From a bacterium (lineage in GTDB: Bacteria; Auribacterota; Auribacteria; Auribacterales; Auribacteraceae), in NCBI GenBank assembly GCA_018435605.1, contig JAHDNF010000011.1, positions 1 through 64,000 of the forward strand: a DNA stretch of 64,000 nucleotides. Reading direction: 5' to 3'. Below the pieces are notes generated by a model, which did not search any database, had not been told where the DNA came from, and saw only the letters and a list, made by a program, of their open reading frames with translations. Positions 26,528 through 34,905 of this stretch are shown here, piece by piece. The translations under genes and the position numbers were made by a program. Each line of letters opens with the position of its first letter. Within the stretch, counting starts at the first letter, position 1.

Positions 26528-28315
26528 CTATTCCCACTCGATTGTGCCGGGCGGTTTGTGGGTGATATCGTAAAACACAGCGTCAATTCCCCCGAGATCC
26601 ATAATTTTTTGCGTCAATACAGAAAGATCTGAAAACGGTATTTCAGCGAACCGCGCGGTCATGAAATCTCGTGTTATTACCGGACGAAGTACGATACATT
26701 CCTTCTTGCCGTCCGAGGTTAACGGAAGAATCACTGTAGGCATTTGCCATATTATGCGGTCGAGGTTTTTTTGTTCTATAAACCGCATTACGATGTCGTC
26801 GGCTTCACGCAGAAGGTCAAGCCTGTCTCTTGTGAGAAACGCTTTTTTGAGGCGCAGACTCGGCATTTCAGACGGCGCGAGCAGTGTGAGAACCCTGTTG
26901 ACCGACTGATGTTTATTTGTAAGATATGTGGACATTTTTTCAAGAAGCGTCCAATCTTGTTTGCCGTAAAGCACCGCGGGATGAGCGTATGAGCGCACGT
27001 CGCCCTGTACCCCGACGCTTCGAATCGGCAGAACCGCCACGCCAAACCCGTGCTCTTGGCAAAACGATTTTGTTTGATATCCGATGGGCACTATTTCTTC
27101 CTCTTCGCCCGTACTGCACAGTGTCCGCACCGCAAGCCCCGGACCGGGAAACGGATGTCGCCACACCATTCTCTCGGGTAATCCCAGTTCTATGCCAAGT
27201 TCCCTGACTTCATCCTTGTACAACTGAGCCAGCGGTTCGACAACCAACCCTCTGGCTACCAGATCGGCAACTATATCTACCCTGTTGTGATGGGTTTTGA
27301 TGACTGCGGCGTTCTTCGTGCCGCCCGACTCGATGGTATCCGGATAGATGGTTCCCTGCCCCAAGAGCCACTCGTTGGGATTGAGTTTAAGCTGGCGCAG
27401 TGCCTTATCAGCGACATCGATGAACGTTTTGCCGATGATTTTCCGTTTTTTTTCCGGTTCGAAGACGCCTTTGAGATTCTGTAAAAATGTGTCGCTATGG
27501 TCTTGTATAAGAAGGTTATGGAGTTTATGACTGCGCATCAGTTCGCGGATTTCGGCCATCTCTTCTTTTCTGCAGAAACCGGTGTCTATAGTCAACCCTT
27601 GAACCCGGTCTTCGCCAAGTATCTGGTTGAGCAGTGTAAAGGCTACTGTGGAATCGACCCCGCCGGATACCAGCATGAAAACTTTACGGTCGCCGACCTG
27701 CTCTTTTACGGTGTCGTTGATTGAGCTGATGAAATTCTTGATTGTCCAGCTACGCCTGCACGAGCAAATATCGAGGAAATTAGCTAACATTGTCATACCG
27801 TGAGTCGTATGGCTTACTTCCGGATGAAACTGAAACCCGAAAATATCCCTGCCCGGATAATGTATGGCGGCAAACGGGCAGTCTTCTGTAGACCCGATTA
27901 TCTTGAAATGGTCGGGCAGTTTTTTCACGGAATCGCCGTGGCTCATCCAGACCAGTTCGGAATCGGCAAGGTTTTTGAATATATCTTCTTTAGACCTGAT
28001 ACGCATATGCGCGCTACCGTACTCTTTGAATCCTTGTTCGACAATACCGCCCATCAAATGAACCAGCAGTTGATGACCGAAACACAGTCCTAGTATCGGA
28101 ACATTCATTTTCAGCAAATCGGCGTTAAAAACCGGACAATCTTTGTCGTATACGCTTTTGGGGCCTCCGGAAAGTATAATGCCTCGCGCGTTTTCCAGTT
28201 CCGCTACGTCAACATCCGGATGTTTGATTTGCGCGTACACGTTAAGACGTCTGATCCTGTTTGCTATTAAATGGGCGTACTGCCCTCCGAAATCAATTAC
28301 GTAAATCGTATCCAT
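26528..28315 (-). CDS. guaA: GMP synthase (glutamine-hydrolysing), long form
   Basis: 595 residues, longer than the usual 510-525. Glutamine amidotransferase domain about 1-190: ILGLCFGHQ (catalytic Cys) and FGFQFHPEVSHT (His and Glu). ATP pyrophosphatase domain: P-loop SGGVDSTVA near 223. The C-terminal dimerisation domain ends in DITHKPPGTIEWE, as in all GuaA. The extra length is between the HPFPGPGL motif and the end (around YQTKSFCQEHGFGVAVL to LLAPSEMPSLRLKK), typical of the long GuaA type. It aminates XMP to GMP. ATG 28315 starts the conserved MDTIYVIDFGGQ; a longer ORF start at 28396 is not supported. Confidence 0.95.
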   Translation of the reverse strand: MDTIYVIDFGGQYAHLIANRIRRLNVYAQIKHPDVDVAELENARGIILSGGPKSVYDKDCPVFNADLLKMNVPILGLCFGHQLLVHLMGGIVEQGFKEYGSAHMRIRSKEDIFKNLADSELVWMSHGDSVKKLPDHFKIIGSTEDCPFAAIHYPGRDIFGFQFHPEVSHTTHGMTMLANFLDICSCRRSWTIKNFISSINDTVKEQVGDRKVFMLVSGGVDSTVAFTLLNQILGEDRVQGLTIDTGFCRKEEMAEIRELMRSHKLHNLLIQDHSDTFLQNLKGVFEPEKKRKIIGKTFIDVADKALRQLKLNPNEWLLGQGTIYPDTIESGGTKNAAVIKTHHNRVDIVADLVARGLVVEPLAQLYKDEVRELGIELGLPERMVWRHPFPGPGLAVRTLCSTGEEEEIVPIGYQTKSFCQEHGFGVAVLPIRSVGVQGDVRSYAHPAVLYGKQDWTLLEKMSTYLTNKHQSVNRVLTLLAPSEMPSLRLKKAFLTRDRLDLLREADDIVMRFIEQKNLDRIIWQMPTVILPLTSDGKKECIVLRPVITRDFMTARFAEIPFSDLSVLTQKIMDLGGIDAVFYDITHKPPGTIEWE

Positions 28316-28459
28316 GAAACACACCATAAAGTTTTTAGTAGTTACCGTTTGGTTATGGGAAAATGATATTGTACCCATAAGCAGGCAATTCACCAAGCAA
28401 AAAATTGTGCCGAGATATGATTAAATGCCGTCCGGGTTGTAACTGTTTTGGATTATGGT

Positions 28460-29785
28460 TCACTGTTCTGTTATCCGGCGGAATCGCGGATCGTCGATCA
28501 TCTGAATGAACACGTTGTCGCGCACCGCCCATCGTTTGCTGATTGGATTGGCTGTAACCGCCTTGGAAAGGCAGTCTATAGCCTTGCTGTAGTCTTGCTG
28601 TTGCGCGGATACGCGGGCTTTGTAGTACCAAGCGCGGCAATGTTTGTTGTCGAAATGGACGATTTTATCCATACGCGCAAGAGCTGTATCGTAGTCGCCC
28701 AATTCGTAGTGAGCCAAAGTTATAGACCAGTAGTCATGAAAAGTATAGGGTTTTTCTTCGACAGCCAGCTTAAAAGAATGTTCCGCCTGTACCGGATTGC
28801 CGAGTTCCTTGTAGGCGGCGCCGATATTGTAATACGCCTTGGCTTTGAAAGGGGTTGCGGACAACTGGCGGTTGTATGCGTCCAGCGCGATATCATACCT
28901 TTTTTTCATGGCCAGAACATTTCCCAGATTGTTTAATATGTCAGGGTCGAGAGGGTTGAGTTGATTGGCAAGCAGAAGAAGCCGCAGTCCGTCGTCGAAG
29001 TTGTCGTTGTTGATCGTTACCATAGCCACGTTCATCAGAAAACATCCGAGCGTCTGCTTGTTTGTCAGGTTTCTTAGATAATAAACCGAGAACTTTTTTT
29101 CAAATGAACCGTTCAACGGAGCCAGATGATCGAAATCGCTCCGGAAAGTGTTGAAATATTCATAGTCGGAAACAAAATGGCCGTTATTTGTGGGTTCCAT
29201 GTTGCAGACATAGTTGCCGTCATCAAACCTGACAAAAATATGAGAAGGTATAAGCGCGCCGTAGATAGGAAACCCTACCCGTTGCGCAAGAATAAGGTAT
29301 AATAGCGAAAACGTCATGCAGTTGCCCTTTTTTGTATCCAGTAAAGCTACAAAATTGGAGTAATCCATTAACCACATCTCATAAAACTGATTGGTTTTGA
29401 ACGACATCCAGTAGGGCTGATCGCATATAAACCCTTTTTCCCAGATAAAATCGCTTATAAGCGCCGCTTTTTCTTTGCCGCTTTTTTTGTTTCGGGCATG
29501 ATACGCCAATTCAGCCGACAGATTGTCTATATAATCGATATACCGGTCGACATCTATATCCGGCTGTGTCTGGAGGTTGATGAATAACACCGCCTGCGCC
29601 AGATCGAAATCGGTGGCTGGTAATGACCGCAGATCGTCCAACGAGTTTATTTTTTGCAGACGCGAAACTGTATTTTGGATACTGTCGTTGTATGGAATCA
29701 GCGCCTGACGGTCGGGCGTTGACATACAACCGTATATAAAACAAGATAAAATCAAAAAAAATAAATATTCTATTAATCTGTGCAT
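28460..29785 (-). CDS. Lipoprotein with transglutaminase-like domain and TPR repeats
   Basis: 441 residues. Signal peptide and lipobox-like MHRLIEYLFFLILSCFIYGC. About 100-200 is a transglutaminase/SirB1-like papain-fold domain with Cys156 in KKGNCMTFSLLY and His182 in IPSHIFVRF. About 255-420 holds four TPR units (DILNNLGNVLAMKKRYDIAL, KAYYNIGAAYKELGNPVQAE). Such exported Cys-His proteins may act as peptidases or be inactive scaffolds; the substrate is unknown. It is probably periplasmic, held by lipid. Confidence 0.8.
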   Translation of the reverse strand: MHRLIEYLFFLILSCFIYGCMSTPDRQALIPYNDSIQNTVSRLQKINSLDDLRSLPATDFDLAQAVLFINLQTQPDIDVDRYIDYIDNLSAELAYHARNKKSGKEKAALISDFIWEKGFICDQPYWMSFKTNQFYEMWLMDYSNFVALLDTKKGNCMTFSLLYLILAQRVGFPIYGALIPSHIFVRFDDGNYVCNMEPTNNGHFVSDYEYFNTFRSDFDHLAPLNGSFEKKFSVYYLRNLTNKQTLGCFLMNVAMVTINNDNFDDGLRLLLLANQLNPLDPDILNNLGNVLAMKKRYDIALDAYNRQLSATPFKAKAYYNIGAAYKELGNPVQAEHSFKLAVEEKPYTFHDYWSITLAHYELGDYDTALARMDKIVHFDNKHCRAWYYKARVSAQQQDYSKAIDCLSKAVTANPISKRWAVRDNVFIQMIDDPRFRRITEQ

Positions 29786-29895
29786 GAGCGCCTCTTAAAA
29801 AAAGTTTTAACTGGAACCTTAAAGATTATAACATGTTCGGCTCCTTTTTAAAACACAAAAGGACGAAAAGGCATGCACAGTTAGCGAATTTCAAA
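29786..29895. other. AT-rich gap between the lipoprotein genes
   Basis: Intergenic; no gene or clear signal seen. Confidence 0.3.
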
Positions 29896-30066
29896 TTAAA
29901 AATTATACTGTATTACCGCTTTAGGACCTTGTAATTTGAATATCGTTTCACTTCCTTGATCATGAGTTTTTTTATTCTCCGGTTCTCTTTTATGCAACAC
30001 ATACGAACATCCGGCTAAATATATAAAGATCATTAAAATACAAAGGAAATATACCGTTTTTACCAT
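29896..30066 (-). CDS. 56-residue lipoprotein
   Basis: Short open frame with the marks of a real gene: ATG 30066 after AAGGGGA at a ten-base spacing, signal peptide MVKTVYFLCILMIFIYLAGC with a clear LAGC lipobox, and a mature part of only 37 polar residues ending AVIQYNF. Small lipoproteins of this kind are common in outer membranes and seldom annotated. It lies upstream of, and on the same strand as, the transglutaminase-TPR lipoprotein, about 110 bases apart. Function unknown. Confidence 0.65.
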   Translation of the reverse strand: MVKTVYFLCILMIFIYLAGCSYVLHKREPENKKTHDQGSETIFKLQGPKAVIQYNF

Positions 30067-30100
30067 TTATTATTTCCCCTTATAAAAAATATCAAAAGGA

Positions 30101-30190
30101 CGTCATTGCAAAGCCGCGAATGCGGTTTGTTCACCTAGTAGTTTTTAGATCGCCACGCCGTGGCGACATCGTAAATAGAAACCTAGAAAC
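30101..30190. repeat. Dispersed inverted-repeat family, degenerate copy
   Basis: Contains GACGTCATTGCAAAGCCGCG, a CCGCGAATGCGG hairpin and a TCGCCACG / CGTGGCGA inverted pair. Related to the copies near 1001 and 33822. The surrounding 30067-30357 gap has no gene. Confidence 0.5.
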
Positions 30191-30357
30191 TTTTAATTAC
30201 AAATTTTATATTATCTTTTTCAGACGGGCAACAATAATCAATTTTTTCTATACATGCTTTTAGAGAAATCGATTGTAGTTGCGCCGGTTGCACGCAGACT
30301 GCCCGTAGCGGTAAAATAACTGAGGAAATAGACTTAAGACGTGTAACGCCCGCGTTG

Positions 30358-31323
30358 TCAAACGCGCCGGTTGCGCTTGAGTATCCAAACCAGCCCCGAC
30401 CCTAGCAAAAGCACAGTGCATGGCTCCGGAATGGTCTGATCGTCAATGGCGTCAAGGGTATAATGAACGGCAAATTCGCTTACTAAAGAAACGAACATAT
30501 CGTCTAACATCGTGTCCATGACAGTCATGGATAGAGTTTCCGTCTGCTGATCGAAATCAAACTGGAATATGTAATATCCGCCGTAAGCAAGGCCTTGGAA
30601 ATATGCCCCCAATCCATACAATATTCCGCTCTGGGCATCGTAAGAAATACCCTGAATAGCAATCCACGGATCGGCTTGCGAAATGTCGATTTCACAGCCG
30701 ATGGAAACATTGTTTTGCGGGTCAATAACCCCTATGATATTTTGAGTGGAGAAAAATAAATATCCGTTCGGGCCTTCTACTAAATCGTAAATGCCATAGT
30801 AAATATTGGAATTATGAATATAACCTTCAACTCCCGCCTGAAGAATTCGATAAGAGTCTTTCCTCACAAAAATTTCCGTTTCGGATCTAACGGCGATATC
30901 ATAAGTAGCGTTATACTGATAACTTGAAGTACCTACATTGTATAAAGAAGTTATCGTTCCGGTCTGCACATTGAGTTTCTTTACGTTACCGTTGTTGGTA
31001 ACGTAATATACTTCCCCGTTGTAAGTTGTAACACACCGAGGATTTTCGGTATCGGTAAACTGTGCGGTCAGGTTTCCGTTAAGGTCATAAATGCCTATGG
31101 TATTCTGTTTTGCCGTAACAAGATGGTTGTTGTCAAAACGCGCCACGTCATAGAAATAATAATTTGCGTCAGAATCTATTCTCGTTCCTTCCCCTGTTTC
31201 GGGGTCGATAACGCCTAATCCGACATTGTCATAATATGATCCGGTGACAAAAAAAGACGGGGAAGCCTGCGCCGTTGCGCAACACAAAATCAACACGCTA
31301 CATACAAAAAGTAGATTTCTCAT
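30358..31323 (-). CDS. PEP-CTERM-tailed exported beta-propeller-like protein
   Basis: 321 residues. Signal peptide MRNLLFVCSVLILCCATAQA. The body has repeating short segments such as GLGVIDPETGEGTRI, TIGIYDLNGNLTAQF, NVKKLNVQTGTITSLY and IIGVIDPQNNVSIG, spaced about 40-50 residues, suggesting a beta-propeller. The end is IPEPCTVLLLGSGLVWILK then RNRRV: PEP-CTERM motif, membrane helix and basic tail. Probably exported and retained on the cell surface after exosortase cutting. Not in an operon. Confidence 0.88.
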   Translation of the reverse strand: MRNLLFVCSVLILCCATAQASPSFFVTGSYYDNVGLGVIDPETGEGTRIDSDANYYFYDVARFDNNHLVTAKQNTIGIYDLNGNLTAQFTDTENPRCVTTYNGEVYYVTNNGNVKKLNVQTGTITSLYNVGTSSYQYNATYDIAVRSETEIFVRKDSYRILQAGVEGYIHNSNIYYGIYDLVEGPNGYLFFSTQNIIGVIDPQNNVSIGCEIDISQADPWIAIQGISYDAQSGILYGLGAYFQGLAYGGYYIFQFDFDQQTETLSMTVMDTMLDDMFVSLVSEFAVHYTLDAIDDQTIPEPCTVLLLGSGLVWILKRNRRV

Positions 31324-31480
31324 TTTACCCCCTCAAAGTTATAATTAATTTTAGATTATACGCGGGTTTTGAGATGACATTTTTTAACTATTTAATCTAT
31401 ATCACACTAATCCGTTAATTGTCAATACTTAACGTCATATTTTTTAAAGTGGATATAATGAAAGGCTATAATCGGAACTT

Positions 31481-33739
31481 TTACCGGATAGATTCGATAA
31501 CGGCTCGAATATCGTCGGCGTTTGTTTGGCGAGGGTCTATTTGCAAAGACCTTTCAAAATAATCCGCCGCTAAAAGTTCGTTGCCTTTTTCCAATTGCAG
31601 GATTCCCATATTACGCAGAGCTTTGGCGTTTTTTGGGTTCAGGCGCAACACATGTTGCAGGTGGTGTTGCGCTTGTTCAAACAACCCCATTTTCTGAGAC
31701 ACAATAGCGATTCCGAGAATTGCGGCTTCGCTTTTCGGGTCGAATACCGCGTAACGCTCGTAATCACGGTACGCCTGTTTTAAGTCGCCTGTGCGGGCAT
31801 TGCACATCCCCCGCAACAGATACGCCAGCGGATATTTTTCGCATGTTTCTATGCAAAACGTAAGATCATCGTTTGCCGCGCTCCAATTACCGGATTTCAA
31901 TAATAACGAGCCTCTTATGAACCGGGCAAACTCATTATCCGGCTGTTTTTCCAAAGTATTGTTCAGTTCGGATATAATGGCCTCATGTGCTTCGACGGTT
32001 AGCGCGGATGAATGTATCTGCTCATAAAACGAATCATAATGCTCGAGCATATTTTGCACGTACACACTGTTTAAAGGCGTATCCGACGCCGCCATGCGCG
32101 CGTACAATTTTTCACTGCTTCCTTTATTGCCCATGACAGCTTCCAGTTTAGCCATAAACAAAATTATTTTTTTCTCGTAAGGAGTAAGCCCGAGCAATAC
32201 GTATCCTATATTACGGGCAGAAGAAAAATTTCCTTCCTGCAGTTCAAACATAATTTCAAAAAATTTTAATTCCGGTTCGTATGGCAAATACGACACCGCT
32301 TTGCCAATATACTTTTTAGCCCGCGAAAGATCTTTTGCCTCATAATCGCGTGCAATTTCTAACGATGCCTTGTAATAGTAATAATAACCGGCGTTGCGGG
32401 CGTATAAATAGCATCCTGCCACAAGAATAAACCAGCAACTTAAACCGGTTGCGATTATCTTTGCCGATTTAAAAGTTTTAGCGGATAAACCTTGCACAGG
32501 CAACATTGCCAGCAGAGCGCCGATAGATACGGCGAAAACATACGACGGTACAGGCATAAAAAATCCGTAACTGAATACCGCGTCTACGCATACAGCTACC
32601 ACGCCGGCGGTCAACGGATAATAAACGTGTCTAAAGTTTGCGCGGGGCAAATACCTTAAAATTTTCCATAACGAAATGATAAGAAACAAACCGAACAGCG
32701 AAAAACCCGCAACCCCTGTTTCCGATAAGATTTGCAGGTAATCGTTATGAGCGTATTTAGAAAAATCCACAAATTCAGGGTCGGTTGACGGATACATTAT
32801 CCAATAGTTGCCGATACCATGCCCGAAAAAAAGACGCCGCGAAATCAGTTTTAATGTAGATTTCCATATAATCTGCCGGTCAGATAAAATATTATCGCTG
32901 ATTACCACATCACGAACCGTTTTTAGGGAACCGTCCGCAACCCGCGAACCGACTGCGGTTATATCAGAACCGGCAGGCAAGAATTTTTCTAAGGAAATAA
33001 AAACTCCTAAAGCAATAAATACGATCAGGCAAAACAACAAAAATTTCCGCGCGATTAATGCAATCCGCCGGTTTAATGCGTAAAGGATAAATACACACCC
33101 CAGCCCCGCAACCGAACCCAGCCACGCGCTTCTGCAAACAGTGATCAATAACCCGTAAAGAGTTATAAGCGCGCATACAAAACTTAACCATCGCAATTTC
33201 TCATAAAACAAGACCATGCACACCGACCACACAAACGCTATAGACAGGTATTGCCCAAGCAGATTCTGATGACCGAACAACGAAATGATTTTGCCTTCTT
33301 CGGCGAACAATAACCGCAATCCGTAGTATTCAAAAATACCAAGTAGCGCCGTTATAGCGCCGGTTATCATGCCCGCGAAAATAAAATTTTTTATATATCC
33401 CGTATAACGAATCTGAAAAGCAATCAGCGCGACGCCAAAAAAAAGTAACCACCTGTACGCTTCTTTAAATCCTTCGTACCGGTTTGACGCCCACAGAATA
33501 GATGTCACAGCCAACATCGCGAAAGCGCCTAATAGAATAATCGGTATGGTTAACTTTAATCCGTTAAAATATATATACCATAAACCGGTTACAATTATTA
33601 ATGTGCTTACCAGTATGAAAAAATCTTCTTTGATAGAAAACACGGGATCAACCCTGAACGGGCTGAGCGATAGCGCTGTAAGCGCCAGTCCGGCAGTAAA
33701 TAAAATTTTCAGCATTGATTCGGAATATATTTTTGCCAC
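31481..33739 (-). CDS. O-antigen ligase / Wzy-like polymerase with C-terminal TPR repeats
   Basis: 752 residues. About 10-430 has ten to twelve membrane helices. The Wzy_C/WaaL motif is present: FFGHGIGNYWIMYPST followed by HNDYLQILSETGVAGF, with the conserved His and a periplasmic loop. About 560-752 holds TPR units (SRLLEKQPDNEFARF style, YPLAYLLRGMCNARTGDLKQAYRDY, AKALRNMGILQLEKGNELLA). This fusion occurs in several PVC bacteria. It probably joins or polymerises surface polysaccharide at the periplasmic face. The ORF begins at a GTG at 33739; ATG 33715 (MLKILF) is an equal alternative, and neither has a clear ribosome site. Confidence 0.85.
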   Translation of the reverse strand: MAKIYSESMLKILFTAGLALTALSLSPFRVDPVFSIKEDFFILVSTLIIVTGLWYIYFNGLKLTIPIILLGAFAMLAVTSILWASNRYEGFKEAYRWLLFFGVALIAFQIRYTGYIKNFIFAGMITGAITALLGIFEYYGLRLLFAEEGKIISLFGHQNLLGQYLSIAFVWSVCMVLFYEKLRWLSFVCALITLYGLLITVCRSAWLGSVAGLGCVFILYALNRRIALIARKFLLFCLIVFIALGVFISLEKFLPAGSDITAVGSRVADGSLKTVRDVVISDNILSDRQIIWKSTLKLISRRLFFGHGIGNYWIMYPSTDPEFVDFSKYAHNDYLQILSETGVAGFSLFGLFLIISLWKILRYLPRANFRHVYYPLTAGVVAVCVDAVFSYGFFMPVPSYVFAVSIGALLAMLPVQGLSAKTFKSAKIIATGLSCWFILVAGCYLYARNAGYYYYYKASLEIARDYEAKDLSRAKKYIGKAVSYLPYEPELKFFEIMFELQEGNFSSARNIGYVLLGLTPYEKKIILFMAKLEAVMGNKGSSEKLYARMAASDTPLNSVYVQNMLEHYDSFYEQIHSSALTVEAHEAIISELNNTLEKQPDNEFARFIRGSLLLKSGNWSAANDDLTFCIETCEKYPLAYLLRGMCNARTGDLKQAYRDYERYAVFDPKSEAAILGIAIVSQKMGLFEQAQHHLQHVLRLNPKNAKALRNMGILQLEKGNELLAADYFERSLQIDPRQTNADDIRAVIESIR

Positions 33740-33821
33740 AGGTATTTTATTTTTTAAGTTATGATATTGATTTTAATGACTACGCCGATGAAGTTGTCCA
33801 AAAGGGCGCACATTTAAGATT

Positions 33822-33960
33822 GCTTCGTCGTTAGGCTCAGCCTCATTGCTCGCAATGACAACGCATTATATCTGTCATTGCGAGCAAACGAAGTTTGCTC
33901 GCAATCTAAGCTCAACAACCATCGAGATTGCGTCGTCGCTACACTCATCGCGATGACAGC
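33822..33960. repeat. Dispersed inverted repeat, best copy
   Basis: Contains CTCATTGCTCGCAATGAC and TGTCATTGCGAGCAAACGAA, then GTTTGCTCGCAATC, and ends in CTCATCGCGATGACAG: arms in inverted order with a GAAGTTTGC core. It fills the gap between two exported-protein genes and has no open frame. The GTCATTGCGAG class is found in many unrelated bacterial genomes as intergenic repeats. Confidence 0.75.
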
Positions 33961-33981
33961 ATTTAATTTCTCAGAACTTCT

Positions 33982-34890
33982 TTATTTCATTATGACTATC
34001 TTGTAAAACACATTGTATGACGGCGACCCGCCTATATAAGACATGTAAGGCGTCGAGTTAAGGTCATCCCTGTCGAGCAAATGCGGATACCATAACTGTA
34101 TCTTACCATTGGATAGCCTATATCTAAAATATTGAGAAATAAACCAACTTGCTAAAAAACCCGCGGCGCGCTCCGTGTGCTCCGTGTATAATCCACTTAA
34201 ACTATTTAAACTATCATGCCATTTATCGCTGTTTTCCGTTGCCGCCCAGTATATTTGCGTAAGCGGCATATCGGTAATATCAAGATCGGCTACAGGAATG
34301 TTTATTTTTCCTAATCTTATGTAAATATCTCTTTGAGGCAATGGCCATTGTTCTCGAGTATAAAAAAACATATCTTCATATTCATCACCGGGCAGACGTG
34401 AATCCAGTTCGCCGGTGATAACGGTTCTGCCGGAATGTTTTACCGTATCGGCAACAGCGGCACGGTAAGAGTATGCTACAGATACGATACGCTGGTCGGG
34501 TTCGAGATGTTCGAATCCGTGTGTATTATCGTTGAACCAGACTCGGAGAAAAACATCACTGCGGTCTGCAAATACCGATTCGGGGATAGCCTGCATAGCT
34601 CCGCCGCCAAGCAGTATATTGTATATTCCGTCGCGGACAAACACCGCCACGCCGGATACCGGTTGCGAGCCGTTGACACTGGTATTGTCGTTTGACCAGA
34701 ACGTCTGATTTCCTTCGGCGTTCACCAGCGCGAACTTAAATTGACCGTTGCCGGTAAACGGTTGGCCGCCTACAGCTACCCGTCCCTGAAAATTAAGCAT
34801 TTTAGGAATTTCCTCACCCGCGGCGTTCTGCGTAAAACAGCATATTAACGATACACAGATTACAAAAACCGTTCTTGATAAATGTTTCAT
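33982..34890 (-). CDS. Exported protein of unknown function
   Basis: 302 residues. Signal peptide MKHLSRTVFVICVSLICCFT. The mature N-terminal part (KMLNFQGRVAVGGQPFTGNGQFKFALVNAEG) is a beta-sandwich-like motif common in PVC and Planctomycete surface proteins. The rest is aromatic-rich with no catalytic motif I recognise. It ends FYKIVIMK, similar in style to the upstream neighbour's MYKIIIKQ. The two genes are 15 bases apart on the same strand, so one operon; the pair may be exported by the same route. Confidence 0.7.
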   Translation of the reverse strand: MKHLSRTVFVICVSLICCFTQNAAGEEIPKMLNFQGRVAVGGQPFTGNGQFKFALVNAEGNQTFWSNDNTSVNGSQPVSGVAVFVRDGIYNILLGGGAMQAIPESVFADRSDVFLRVWFNDNTHGFEHLEPDQRIVSVAYSYRAAVADTVKHSGRTVITGELDSRLPGDEYEDMFFYTREQWPLPQRDIYIRLGKINIPVADLDITDMPLTQIYWAATENSDKWHDSLNSLSGLYTEHTERAAGFLASWFISQYFRYRLSNGKIQLWYPHLLDRDDLNSTPYMSYIGGSPSYNVFYKIVIMK

Positions 34891-34905
34891 AAGTTCCTCC
34901 TTTTT

